A stretch of DNA of 64,000 nucleotides from Progne subis subis (taxonomy: Eukaryota; Chordata; Aves; Passeriformes; Hirundinidae), in assembly GCA_022316685.1 (NCBI GenBank), contig JAKJHU010000037.1, positions 855,792 through 919,791 on the forward strand, in the 5' to 3' direction. The notes beneath the pieces are model-generated. The model saw nothing but the letters and a program-made list of their open reading frames with translations. It ran no database searches and had not been told where the DNA came from. Positions 1 through 13,500 of this stretch are shown piece after piece; positions within the stretch are counted from its first letter, which is position 1; each line of letters opens with the position of its first letter. The position numbers and the translations under genes are program-made.

Positions 1-1270
1 CATCTGCAACTTACTCCAGTTTATCACATCCTTTTTCTAGATGGGTTCTACCAGGGTGGAACAGCTGGGAATAATCAACAACCAAATTTTGATGCAGTTA
101 GCATGAACCTCAAGCTATTTCAGTTAAAACCACAAAAGTTTCTCTGATTTATTTCTGGAGAGGAAAGAATGAAGATAGATTTTTTTTTTACAAATTTATA
201 TCCATTGTCAGATGGTGTCAGTTTTGTGCCAAAAGACTACTTGTTAGTACCTGGAAGTTTGGCACTCTAAAACACAATAGGTCTTTCCTAAAATCCTGAA
301 AGAGGCATAGAGAAGTGGCAGTAAAGGTCCAATGAAACAGATCACATAAACCTAAGTTCTTTTGAGAATCTCTTTCAATCCACCAGTCCTTAAATAAGAC
401 ATCATATTTAATGAAGAAAGGTGCACCAGGCGTTTTAAACTCTATGAACAAGAAATGGTAAACCCTCAAAAGAAAACTGAATCAGTAAAAGCCTCTGACA
501 TTAATGACAAGTTTTTTGGAGCAGTTGCAACTGCTTCAAATGCAGCTTTGGAAGACCTGTGTTTTCATTTAGAGGCAACTTAGGCCTCATCTTTCCATCC
601 CTCCCTAAACACTTAAAAGATGATCAAATTAGAATTTTTGCCCAGAGATTTTACAGATGTACTGGCAGTGTAATTTGGATCATTGTGGAATAATTTAGGT
701 ATGAAGGGGTCACGGGAGGCCATTCAGTTGAAAATAAGGTTCAATGCATACTTAGCATTAAAGCTAGATCAGATGGCCTAGGGCCTTGTCCAATCAAATT
801 TTGAAGCTCTCTAAGGATGGGCATTTCATAACCAGTTCAGACAAACTGTTCCAGTGCACTAATGTAGTAACATATTATAAAAACCACAGGCAATGCGAAG
901 TGTCTGACAGACACTGGACATTAAGGATTTCCTCTCTTTCCAGCAGTAAGTGATACAGGTCCTTCATGTCATGGTGGACTGCTTAGACAGAAGATTTCCA
1001 AGAGGTGGGCTACACACACAGGTGTAGAGATTTCCACAAAGACTGAAGAGTACAAGGTTCTGCAGCCACATACAATTCCTGGCCACATGAGAACCTAAGA
1101 CTTTTACCGGGGCTGAGTCTGCCCTAGTCTGAAGGGGTAGAATAATAGTGATACCCAAAAACTGATCCAGAAACTGGCTTATGCTGTTATTGCAGAAAAG
1201 AAGAACAGGGTGGAGAGGAGCTGAAAAAAGCTGAAAACAGCCTCAGGTTCCCTTCAACGTTCTGTATTGT
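1..1270. other. Non-coding AT-rich sequence, no gene seen
   Basis: Single-copy-looking AT-rich DNA. The open frames here (for example 83 codons on the minus strand at 218-469) show no recognisable domain, no codon bias and no convincing splice context. I see no tRNA, no CR1 and no LTR ends. Confidence 0.6.
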
Positions 1271-1274
1271 TGTA

Positions 1275-1590
1275 TTTCTTTATGAGACTAGACAACCGCT
1301 GATGGCAAAAGTAAAAGAGTCTGCTCTCTTTCACCGGGTGGGATATAACACCTTTTATTCTCGAGTCCTGCCCTGCTTGGCTGGAGCCCTTCCCGATGGC
1401 TCCCTGGCACCAGAGAGAGCTTACCCCTCTCCTGTTGGGACTTTTTCCCCCAGGGGCAGGGCCCAGAGGCAGGGCCCAGAGGCACCACCCAATAAGGGAG
1501 AAGTGGGAGTGGAAGAGAGTTAGGTTACATCTCAGTGTGGGGCATGGGCACTGTTGGGCAAGGACAGATCACGTGATACATGGAAAAAAC
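1275..1590 (-). repeat. Possible old LTR fragment
   Basis: A GC-richer island in AT-rich surroundings. Read on the minus strand it has a pyrimidine/purine-patchy U3-like part, then an AATAAAAGG polyadenylation-like signal near 1350-1360, then a short AT-rich tail, the order expected of an LTR. At 1453-1482 a GCAGGGCCCAGAG unit is repeated in tandem. No clear TG/CA ends or target duplication were found, so the boundaries are approximate. Overlapping short open frames on both strands are treated as non-coding. Confidence 0.35.
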
Positions 1591-4469
1591 ATTACAAATC
1601 CAATGAACTATAAACGCAATTAATGCATTACAACACTGTATGCTACCAAATGATGCTGTAAAAATGGGTGAAAACAAATTACTTGCACACTGCTAACACA
1701 AAAGAAAAGTATGTTGTTTTCAATATTTTGTTGCACAACTGAAGTTCTGAACATAGACTTGATGTCAGTCATAAAACATTCTGGTTTGGAGGAAAGAGAT
1801 GGCTTCATAGTAGATAACCATCTCTTAATAACAATGCAGTTCTTCATTTATAAGCAGCTCCATGACTCCAACAGATACTTAGCTTTTCCCACATTCTTCC
1901 TTTTACTGCCCCTCAATCATTCCCTACCCAACTTCCTTTGCTTCTCTTTTTGAATGATTCATCTCCTACTAAAATTAACTGTGGAACTGACAAGAAAAGA
2001 CCTGCCATGACCAGCTTATGCCGTTTATGCTCTACATTACTTTCAACTCATCTATTTAGATTGTCAGCTCTGTGTTTGTACAGGGCTTAGCAAAATGAGG
2101 ATCAATATTTGGCTTACCCTTAACCACTGTATTATTATAATTAAAAGAAAGTAAAATATTATTAATAACAATGCAGGATTATTTTTTAGTCTAAAAACAC
2201 TATGAGAAACAAATTCATTGAGGGAAGATGAAAACCACAGTGGCTACCACTGCTCTATTCTCTCCTTTCCACCTGTTGTTTAGATCCAGATTTACAAAGC
2301 TAAATAAATAGACAGTCATTCTGCCTCAAACTTTGCTCACTTTTTTCTCTTTATGAAAGCTAAGCCCCTGGTACTATACAGAGAGCAATAGTTCATTCAG
2401 CTTCCAATATCTGATATCCTTTACTTCCCAAAGTTACCTTCGGATCATTAAAGAATTTTATCAGCTAGACCTTTTGCACTCTGATACTCATCAAGAGGAG
2501 AAGGGATGCTACAATATCTGCATACTGATAAGAAATTCCTGCTCAGAAAAAAAATTACCATATTTTGTCTTATTTAACACTTCCATTTTTTTTTTTTTAA
2601 CTGTAGTCTGTCTCAGAGCATGATCAATTAAAATTATTGCTTTTCATGCGAAACAAGATCATTATGATGTTCTACCACCTTCCCATTCTGTATATAGCTG
2701 GCTATAGTCTATTGTGCTTGTCATAAAATTACCTTATAAGCATTTGTAGGCAAGAGTATTTATACCACATTATTCAGAGCCTAGCACTTCTTAATCAGAC
2801 CACTTTTACTGTAAGTGCTATCAATAATTTATAAGGGGAGAATTTTTTATATATATATATTTAACTAATTGTAATATTTCTGTTTGAAAATGTGATGTTC
2901 AGGGTCTGATAAATGCTCCTTTGAGATAAAAATGAGTCAAAATCACATAATCCCTTCCATCTTTATGAGCAGAGGTGACCCAAGTTAGCAATTTTTGATC
3001 TGTGGATATCTCTTGTCTGCAATTAGGCACAATCACTACCATGACAGGCAGTTACTATCACCAGATGCAATTTCTTGCCAACGTTCATATTAAAATCAGA
3101 AATGCAAGCAATGCTAGTCTCTAGCCAAGACTAAATACATGTGGCAAAAGCAGCTCCTTAAGAAAACTGCTAGCTCCTTATGATAATTTTTCCAGAAAGA
3201 TTTTTGCATAGGGAAGGGAAAAATGTATGAGACACCTGCTTTTTGCCCTCCATAGCTAAATGCATTTTCACCTCTCTTCTCTATACCCTGATATGCTTAT
3301 GATATATTCCAAAGTAGTCCAACAGCTCACAAAGTGATAGATAGCAATTTTTCCCATGAAAATTACTGTGACAAAGGAGTGATGCAGTCAGGGACTTAAG
3401 AAATACATGTATTCTAAATACACATAGAAAGTGTGCATAGGATGGTGGATGCAGAGGCAAAAGACAGATCATCCTTATCAACTGGAGGTGTTGGGGGTTT
3501 TTTATGGCTGTTTTTACAGCAGATGAGATCTTTCAAAATCATCTTTCACCAATCAATTCACACTGAGCTCTGCTATCTCTTGTCACAATGCTGTTTTTCT
3601 GCCCTTCCCTCTGGATGGTCTTGCTGACCTTGATTTAGTGGAGGAAGATGATGAGGATGAAAATATAACCATTCAGACAGAGAGGAAAAGCACTCAGACA
3701 AAAAGATTTACACTGGCTGTTGAGGCCCACAGGCAAGGCACCTGAGTCTAAGGGTGTATCATGTTCAGAAAGGACTCAGGCACTGAAAAGGCAGCACTTT
3801 CTCCAGCAGGTGATCATAATGATTAAGCTGTATATCTAGAAAAGAAACATCAGGGCCTATAGTGATTGGAAGAACTAACAACTAGCAGAATGTTAAAGCT
3901 AACATACCAGAAGCCGAGTGTCTGATAGAGAAAAGAACTTTTAGCCAAGTTGTTTAAGTTTTGATTTTGTTTCTGCAAGAATTACTACCTGTAGCAATAT
4001 TGACTTAATTCAAAAAAAGTGTTAAAAATTTTCTCTTTACAATTTGTGACATAAGTATTCTGAAAGATAATTGTATTTAAAGACTTTTTTGTACTTTTTA
4101 ATACAGAGTGATCAAAATTGGAAAATAATACCCTTACTTAACATGTGTCCTTGTACTAAAATGTGTGAAAATAGAAATTTTAACACTATTTTTTTTAAAT
4201 TAAATCAACTTAAGAAGTGTTGTGTAAGACTGCAGAAAACCTAAATGTATCCTCTGTCATGGCCAGACAGGCAAGCAAAAAAAAAAAAAAAAAAAATCCC
4301 CCCAAAAGGGCCAAAACTTGATAATACAGATTATTTATACTAATGTCTCTGTGCAACATATTTAAGCAGATTCATAAAACATGAAGTAGTCCCTCCAGTT
4401 TCACTTGATTTATTCATGTAATCAAGACTGTCACACTAAGTAGTTATTGTATGAATGAACTGTACTTAC
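1591..4469. other. Non-coding AT-rich sequence
   Basis: No gene recognised. It contains only small low-complexity runs: a T tract near 2588, an AT run near 2850-2864 and an A20 tract at about 4277-4296. Short open frames (60-80 codons) look random. Confidence 0.55.
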
Positions 4470-4597
4470 AAAGAAGTAACACAGTGCTATCATGACCATG
4501 AAAAGCAGCATGATCCATTCTGAATGTTCTGACCAGGACTGGTAACGTGCTTGGCGCACGATATCTTCTCACACAGCTTTAGAGTTACTCATTTCTG
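4470..4597 (-). pseudogene. Candidate exon of an unrecognised one-pass membrane protein, in-frame TGA
   Basis: I do not recognise this gene. On the minus strand a plausible acceptor (pyrimidine-rich, ending CAG at 4600-4598) is followed five bases later by an ATG (4592-4590) with A at -3. The frame stays the same for 41 codons to a strong donor, GTAAGTA, at 4469. Codon 8 is TGA (4571-4569). Codons 9-41 form a polar segment (E-D-I-V-R-Q-A-R-Y-Q-S-W-S-E-H-S-E) then a run of about 16 hydrophobic residues (W-I-M-L-L-F-M-V-M-I-A-L-C-Y-F-F), like a membrane helix with a charged N-terminal flank. The TGA could be a CpG decay product of CGA, which suggests a pseudogene. Alternatively the exon starts after the stop, or the segment is a chance frame. 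No partner exon was found. Confidence 0.35.
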
Positions 4598-7500
4598 CTG
4601 AGTGCCACAGAGAAAGGAATTCTGAATCCTCAGCCACCACATAATTTTCTCTCCTCTACTGTAAAAGCGACTAATATGAGGTTCGAGAGAGGAAGAGCCA
4701 TATACCAACAGAATGCAAAGAGAGTTACTCTACTTTGCCTTTGCACTTGTGGCTTGGTGGCAGATGCTTACCTTAGCTTCCAGACATGTCTGCCTTAAGA
4801 TTCTGGAAATACTATGGCCTCCAGAAAGCTTGCAAGCTAGAAATCAGGATCCAGTTCTGATGCATATAGCACTCAATGCCTTATGCTAACAATGTTTTTC
4901 TTTGAAGTGTAAGGTAGAATATTTCTGACAACACAGTTTCAGTGGAGTCAGTCCACAGATGGTAAAATATCACCACATTACTCCTACCATGTATTCCCCA
5001 AGAATTTGGTAAGGGCCAACTCTGCCCAGCTGTGCCAAGCAGAAAAAGCAAAGTATATAATGACATTAGCTAGAGAGAGCAGTTATCACTGCCTGAAAGG
5101 GCTTCTACTTCTCATGTTGTTGACATAAGCTCTAAAATCAGTGATAAATAGAGAGCTGGATAACAAGCCTGAGAAAAGGCAACTAATAATAATTCCATAT
5201 TAGCTGTTAAAAACATTAATTCAAGACACAAGATTCTGGATCCTGTAGCACTGCAGTCTTTCAGGTTTCATAAAAATACAGATTCAAGGTTTTAATTAGC
5301 ACTGTGACAGTTTTAAAACTGCTGTCAATCAATCTTAGAGAAAAAAAAAATACTTGTCAAGTTTGCATGCCCACAGAGAGTTAAATTGAAATTAAAGTGA
5401 ATTTTAAAAGATGGGAAATAATTAGGGCACCAGGAAAAAGAATTCAGAGAAAAAGAAAGCTGTAAGAGGAAAAGTATATTATTAATTATGCTTTTTACTT
5501 TTTATAATTAATCCTCATTCCAGTCCCAGGCTCACCTTTAATAAAATTAATGAATGATTATACAGGCAGTGTTATACAGCCCAATATTTGGTTATGCAGA
5601 TTTCTCACATCATGTGCACACATATAAGCATGCCCAAATGACCAAGTTTGTGCCCATCAGAAATGCAGTAGAACGGTCTATGCTGTATAAATAAGACTCC
5701 CAAACCCACATGCACAGTTTATTAGCATATTCACTAAGCCCAGTTTCAAGTGCAAAAGCCAAGTTATGCAATCCCTAAAGCCAGCTCGAGAAGATTACAG
5801 AGGATGTTCACACAGAACAAAAGGGTATCAGCATCAAACACTCCCATTCTTCAGTTAGTGCAGCTCCAATGCAAAAGCTGAAATCTGGGAAGGATTGTAA
5901 ACCTTAGCTTGTGAAAGACATTTGTGGGAAAGACATAACACTAATGTGAGACAGGCACCCAAAACAGTGAACTAAGAGTCTACACAAAGCAAAAGCAGCG
6001 AGGGAGTGAAACATGGAAGAAAACCTGACATTTTGTTCTGAACAGAGAGCTTGGTGAAGGGAATGCATGAGAAACCCTCACTGGAGAAGACAAGCAAGGC
6101 TTTATTTCACTAAAGGAAAAAGTTTAATGATTTTCATAGCTCCTGAAGCTACCACATTCATATAAACACCTGTGTGGAAGCAAGGAGATGTGCACCCATG
6201 GTTTATAGATAGAAACATATACAAAACATACTAAATGTGCTGTGTAACTATAAACTAAAACCCCTCTATCTACAAGATCAGTAAAAAGATGCAGTATCAC
6301 AGTTTTTAAAACAACTAGCTGTTCTTGGTGCATGCCTGAAATGTCTGAATTGTTGTAAGGCAAAGATCCCAATGCTTTTGTCTTTGCAGAGAGGTCTAAG
6401 AACTAAATTACATACCCAGTGCTAAGGAATGATATCTGTAACTGCTGTGGTTGTCCGGAAATTTGGTTACTATCCTATGTCTGAGTCACTAAGCAAAAAG
6501 AGCAGCTTTCTGCAATGCTTTGTGAACCTGACAATTAAGCAGCAAGACAGAAGTAGGAAAATCCAGCTCCTAGCTAGCAAAGTTGTTCAATTCCCAGGCA
6601 CTGTCTTACTTTATAAGCCCTAGCTTCATCTTTAAAGAAATATGTGAGGTCACTTCAAAGTTTCACAAACTGCTAATACTTCAGATTGCCAAGATAAATA
6701 GATTTCCATGGCCCCCACCTGTCTTTCTGCATGTACTCTTCTTCAGCTGGCAAATACGTAGTATCTGAAAATATATTACAAACCAAAATGATATTAACTA
6801 TTTATCTTAGCCTGTGAGTTGAGGCTTTATTTGCTGATACCTCTAATGTGTGCCCTGTGAGAAGTGTGTTTCTAAAATATATTCTTTAGCATCTAAAATT
6901 TTAACAGACATGTCACTGCAAACAAGCACAGACAAATACTGTGACACTTGAGTTCTTCATTAGTACAAATTCTGATCTATGCAGTTTTTCTTTTGTGTAT
7001 AGAGAGTAAAGCATCAGATAGCTTCAGAAAGTCAATTAAAAAGAGAGATGGTGCATCTTAATCACAGGGCTTTTCCTATCTGTTTCTTCCAGTAGTTACT
7101 TAAAACCACTAACTTGAAATCACAAACACGCTGTCTTCAGAAGTTCACTCAATCAAAGGGCCAAGCTCTGAGCAATCAAAGATCTTAAATCACTGGAGCG
7201 CCCAACATCAGCCACAGGAGGATTAAAAATCCAGTAGCCAGAACTCAATTCTTCGATCTAGCGAGCACCAGCGCATTATGAGAAGTCCCTAAAGCCCTAG
7301 ATCACAGCCCAGCCTTTGCCTACTGTGGAGCTAAGTGGAAACCGTCTTTAATTCCTTAGGAGATCCTATCTTGCCAGATGAAAATAGATATTGGCCTCTG
7401 TGTGTAGGATGATTAGAAGAATGGAAGAGGATTAAACAAGATGCAAGGGGAAAGGCTCAGAGTGGCTCATTTACATGGTATTACTGCTGACAGATAGGTG

Positions 7501-10500
7501 TTAACAGAACAGAGCAACCTAAAGGCAAAACTGTATCTGAATTAAAGCTGTCTTTATTTACTCAAGTTATAAAGGGATTAAGTTCTGTTTATTTTACCAC
7601 ATCCAGCACTGTTTTATCTATTAAGCACTTTGATGCTTACTCAATTGTTCTGTGTCATGCATTACACAGATGCTTGGGGATGTGTTTATCTTTATTTAAA
7701 ACAGAAGCTTTTAAATGTTTCAAACATAAAATATAGATGCTAATGGCAAGTTAAACATTCACAGATGTCTTCTTGTCTTCCAAAATGGAGATATTTTTAA
7801 AACAGACAATGAGAAAAGTAAAAAGCACATTTATAAATACCTTGTAGATTGCTGACAGGAAGAACTAGGTACAGGGGAGTATGTGTCACACATAAAGGCA
7901 GTGTCACTGAAAAAAAAGTCGTTGTATTTTGATTCATTTCTAATGATTCAAAAAGCTTTAATTAGGCAGGAAAATGATTTCACAAAAATTCCATCCTACC
8001 CAATATATCAGTCATTCTGGTACAGAGTGTTCTCAGGAGAGTGTTTAACACCTCACAAGGTAGCTACCATTTCTCTCTGAGTGAAGCCCTGTAGCAGCTG
8101 TTCTCAGGTGACCCAGTTCTCAGGAGACACAGAAACATTCCTGCCTCAGACAGTAACACCAGAAAGTCAGTTATTTGCAAGAGCCAGCCTCAGTGCTGCT
8201 TGGCTGCTCTTATACCCTCAGTTGCCTCATTTACCATCCCAAGTTTGCTCATGATACTTCTTATCTTCTGGGAATTCAAAAGCTAATTGTACCCCTTCGC
8301 TTTGCCCATACTTGCTTGTGCTCCAGCAGAGCTTTTCCCTTCTCTCTTTCTTCTCTTCCTGCTCATTGCAACAATGACACTTTGCAAATATTTGTGCTCT
8401 ACTCCAAACCTTGCCAACTCATTTTGCACAAAGAATGGTGAGAGGGGTCAGAAGAGAGGAGAGGATGAAGATAGTCAGAGAAATGGAGAATCTTTCAGAG
8501 TAGGATTTTTCAGACCTACTGGTGCTCAGTGCTGTTATGTGTTTGCCAGGGTTCATGTTTTCCACAAGAGTATTTACACAGCCATAGGACACGTTCAAGT
8601 GCAATCACACTCTTGATAATCTTGTCAGTAACATCAAGAGGTTTTTTTCTGATGATACATTTTCTAGTTCCTGCTGGGACAAAACTGACATGCTGAGGCT
8701 GTGAGAATGGGCTTCTGCGTGTTTCTTTTCAGCAGAGAAAAAAAGTGCAAGTAAAAGGCAATGGAAAATAAATTCTGTCCCAAACTGTACAAGAAATCAT
8801 AATGTTTCTACAATCTGAGCATCCAGCTTCCCACAAAATTACAGATAATAATGAGCCAATTCCAGATGAAATAGAGGCAAAGCTAGGTACTTTGTAGGAA
8901 AAGCTTTCAAGTACTGCTGGGAAATATTAGTATTAAAGTATATCAGCATCCTTTGTGGAAGACTTATTATTCACAGGAAGCTATCAGTGCCATGATGGAC
9001 AGTAAAATTTGTGCAAACATTCATGAAGCCAAACCAAATTCCCCAGAATGGTTTTCATCAAACGGGAAAGAAAAACAATAAGCAAGCAAGCAAATACCAT
9101 CCATCCTCACCCCACACTCAACTCCACCCTGAAAAACAACAAACAGAAAAATGGATTTCAGACATAAGTAATAGATTGTCCTGCCTTGACAAAGTGCCTG
9201 GAAATCCTCATGCCCTGTAGGGCAAGTAACCCCTTGTAAAAGGGTCTAGCAGCACATCTGTAGATAGATTCATCATGTACATGGATTCATATCTCCATGT
9301 TCATTGCAATTAGGTCCTTGTCCCAGTCACCTGGTGTGTTCCCACTTCTCTCAAGCTACTCAACCATCCCAAGCACTTTGTGCAGTAATGTTCTCGACCC
9401 TGCCTGCAGCTGAAGCATGACCTACTTACAGTTCATTTTAAAAGACAGTGTGACCCTGGCATTGTTGAAGACTTTTTTCTCGGTAGTGCAGTTCCTTGTA
9501 GTCTCCTACATGATCAGACTCTGCCATTAATACTTTAGATGTGAATACTGGCCCTGTTGCATCAGGTACACTATTATGCACAAAGGAAACAAGACTGAAG
9601 TAAACAAGATTTCCAGGCATTAAATAGTAATAAAAGAACCCAGAGACTTTAACTGGCCTGTTTATAGAGCTTCAATGCCTCTTAAAATAAATAGGTCATT
9701 GTTGATAAAAGACTGGGCTCCAGTTTTATCCTTCTGTATTTTCAGAATGCTTTCCAGCATGCAAGCACAATATGAAGAAAACTCACAGACTTATCTGTTC
9801 ATGTTTCTCTAGCCTTAGTATTGATATTAATGCCAACAAAATTAGTAATTTGACAATTAGTTTTCCACTTACCTGAAAAGACATGAAAGGCAGAAAGAAA
9901 GTAGTTTAACTAGATTATAATGTGGCTGTGACAAGTCAGGTTCCTGTCATGTTACAGCCTTCTAACTTTAACATTTTCATGTCTGCTTGACAGGTTATTA
10001 AAATAAATGAGGGTGTGTTGGACTGCTGTTGCACTTTTCTCTAATGGGAGTTCAGGAATTTGCAAGGCGCTACTGTAAATTGACCGATCGTCAAGTCTGA
10101 AAGAAGTTGGCTAAAGTGGACAATTAGGAGCATTTCTCCACAGCTGAGTGAAATACTCCTTGTTATTTTAATAATTCAGGCACAGGCTAATTTTCGGAGG
10201 CTGAGTTTGTCAAGATAATGTGCCTTGTGCTTGTCTGCTTGTCATTTTTAACTCAATCCCACATGTTACAGGTGCAGTCTAGCTTACAAAACAGGCAAAT
10301 CACTCACAGTGGAATTTGCATACAGAATATAGATATATTGTACTTAGTAAAAACAGTCCAAGAAGTCAACAGATAGCTGTGATAGGAATGCACATGATGG
10401 TAAAAACTTTTGATGTTTGATAGCTGTTGTATCCCTTTTTATGCTGATATAATTAAAGGTTTTATTTGGCACTAGGCATACACAAATATGTATAATGTAA

Positions 10501-13500
10501 AGCATCATGTAGATTTCTTCGTAAAGAGAGATGGTAAGGCCACAGGAATCCCATGCTGCATGCAGATTTTCTGGGTAGACTCAATTACCTTTTGCAACTT
10601 AAAACATCTCAGTGTTGAAAAATGTAGAACATGCAGAGAATAGTTACTTCCTTCAGCTGAGAGGGTGAAACTTTTATAAAAGATGAAAGAGTTTCTATAT
10701 ATATTATTATACCCAGCTTCTGGATGCAACAGTCACACTACTGAACCAGAATTTTGAAATCTCTGATTATCTGTTCTCATCTATGTCACTTAGCTATTGC
10801 TTCTTCCCTGCAAATGGAATTCTCACCACGCATTTTCCTCTCATTTTCTCAAGCTTGGTTTCTGACCGTGCAGAAGCGATCAGGTTCAAACTGGTTGAGA
10901 AATTCTCTAACTTGTGGCAGGCTTCCCCTGCTGATTTAAGACCTAGCACTGAGCCAGAAGGACTCATTCCAAAACAAACCAATTACAACCTTACAGTGGA
11001 TGAAGCATTTCTAGTACAGCTTCTAGTACAGCTGAACTTTTTGAAGGTCAGCTCAGACCAACCAAATATCAGCTTAATATTTAAGACACCAGAAATTGCA
11101 TCATCCTAAGGAACATCCTCACACTGCAGCAACTTTTGGGAAGGCAACTGTGTACCTCCCCTTATGTTCCTTGCCAGTTTCATAAGCCCAGAAGCCAATT
11201 AGGAGGACTGTCATGAACAGACACCCAGGGAGAAAACACCATACTTAGGAGAGTGCAGTTATGATGTTTACAGGGAAGAGAAAGAATTTCAAATTACCTG
11301 TGAAGGCTGCACGAATAGGAGCCTCTCAGTCCTCACCACCATGAGATACACCTATACACAGACAAATGCGTGTATGTGCCTATGTAAATGCATGCATGTG
11401 CCTATGTATCTGTTTACATATTTATGAACACATGATTCTGTATTTTTATATATATATATTTATCTATTTTAAGATGTAGAAAAATTCAATTCATTACTGC
11501 TTTTTAATCATCCAGATTTCTCCCTCAAGGTCATGCAAAAGAAGACAATATAATATGCCACCTTGAACTCACCAGTCAAAAGAGTTGTGATGCCACCTGA
11601 TCTCTACTGCTGCCATCACCTCCCTATATTCCAGTAGCAGTGGAGCAACTACTACCATCTCATTCTATGGAACAAAACTGAAGGCAATCTTATTAATTTG
11701 ATTGAGGGATGGAGGACATGGATCCCAAGAGTCTATTAAAACTTCTATGACTTTGAAAGGTGTGGTGGAGAATGTACTTAACAGTGATGGGGCATGGATT
11801 CTTGGAAGAATGCTCGATGAGAGTTCTTGGTTTTTGGCACCAAAAGCAATCTGAATTTCAATATTTGCATGCAAACCAGACTAACCAAGTGCAAATATGA
11901 GCATTCATCATATATTATTCATTTGTGATTGCATTTTGAATGTTTCAGTCACTCAGTCAGGGAGAAAACTCAGTCCTTGACAGTTGAGGTGGCCACTCAT
12001 GCAGCATGAGGAATGAACAGTACAGAGTGAACAGCTGAAGCAAACAGTTCAACAGTTCATTCTCCAAGAGTATTCATACAAAATTGTTCATGTAACAAAG
12101 CGCGCCTTAAACAAGCTACTTGCACTCTGAAATTAACATAAGAATTTGTGTAATAGAATCCCTGTTAAAAATTAGTCAGAACAGCTCTGATCACACATGA
12201 GGAGCAACAGTCTTTATGTTAGACCTAAGACATTGCTAAATTAACAAACGGTGGAGACGAGGGTTTAAAGTTAGTGCACACTATCACTTTCCAAGAATTT
12301 AAGTTCAGAAGACTCAGAAAGGGAACAGTTGCTGCTGAATCTGGACTTGAGAGAGGAAAATGTCAGCATAGGAGCCTAAGTCTATTCTCAAGGAACTTGG
12401 TATCTCTGCAAAGAAACAAAAAGAAGTAAGGGTAGCCAGCAAAACTCATCTCTGGTCAAGCAGAGACTAAAACCTAAAGAGCAAGAATCAGAGTCAAAAC
12501 AAATGTCAGACCTCAACTCAACAGGTGGCAATAGAGAATAAACCAAAACTAAGATGCCATAGTATTACTGAGATGGCAAAAGAAACATCTACAGTCTCAT
12601 CCTTACAGCTATCATCCTATGGTTCTTCAAGATGAAAAAGTTAAAATCCTTCCAGGAAAGGCAACAAAATGGGCAGAAGAAATATGCAATTTGGTGACTT
12701 CACTCCTCTTGCAAAAGAAGAGTGTCTCATGAAGTTCCTGATGCATATTTACTCATTTAGTTTCCCTTCTTTACAGCAGATTTTAGCAGAAACCTTTCTT
12801 TTCTATGTATTTTCCAGCCCCACCTCCTCTCTGAGAAGGACTTCATTGCTGATTGTGCTCCAAGTTTATACTAATGTAAATATGATAGCTGTGTTGCTTT
12901 ATATCAGGTCTCAGGATGAAGAGGTGTGACATCAATTCTGGAAGTATAGATTCCATGCCTTCTCAGGACTAGATAATATTTATCAAACAAATTACTTCAA
13001 AAAATGATTGGAGCATCTCATTTATTTGTGTTTCTAAAATAAAATTTTAAAAAAGAAGACGTTTTTATTAAAGACAGGCAATTTAATCTAATGTGTGTCA
13101 ACAATACAAATTAAATACATGTTTTAAATGTCAAGAACATTACATCTGACATTCTGAAGTTTTAACAATAGAAAATATGGTGCACTTTCGGCATAAAAAA
13201 ATTTTAGAGGCCAAGGGGAAGAAAGGAATGGCCATTATCAACAAATGAGACCAAAAACTAACCATAAACAATTCTGCAATTATTCAGAGTTTAAGGAACG
13301 TAATCACAAATTATAGTGTTTGCATAATTGTTTGTGTGCCTACCCTTGAGCAAACCTGAATTTACATACACTTTGTCTCTTTAACACTAGATAGAAGGTC
13401 TTAAAATGTATCCATTTGCAGATGTTATTTTACAGAATGGGGGAACACTGCTGCCTATGAATGCAGATATTAACCATATGTACATACAGAGGTAATATTT

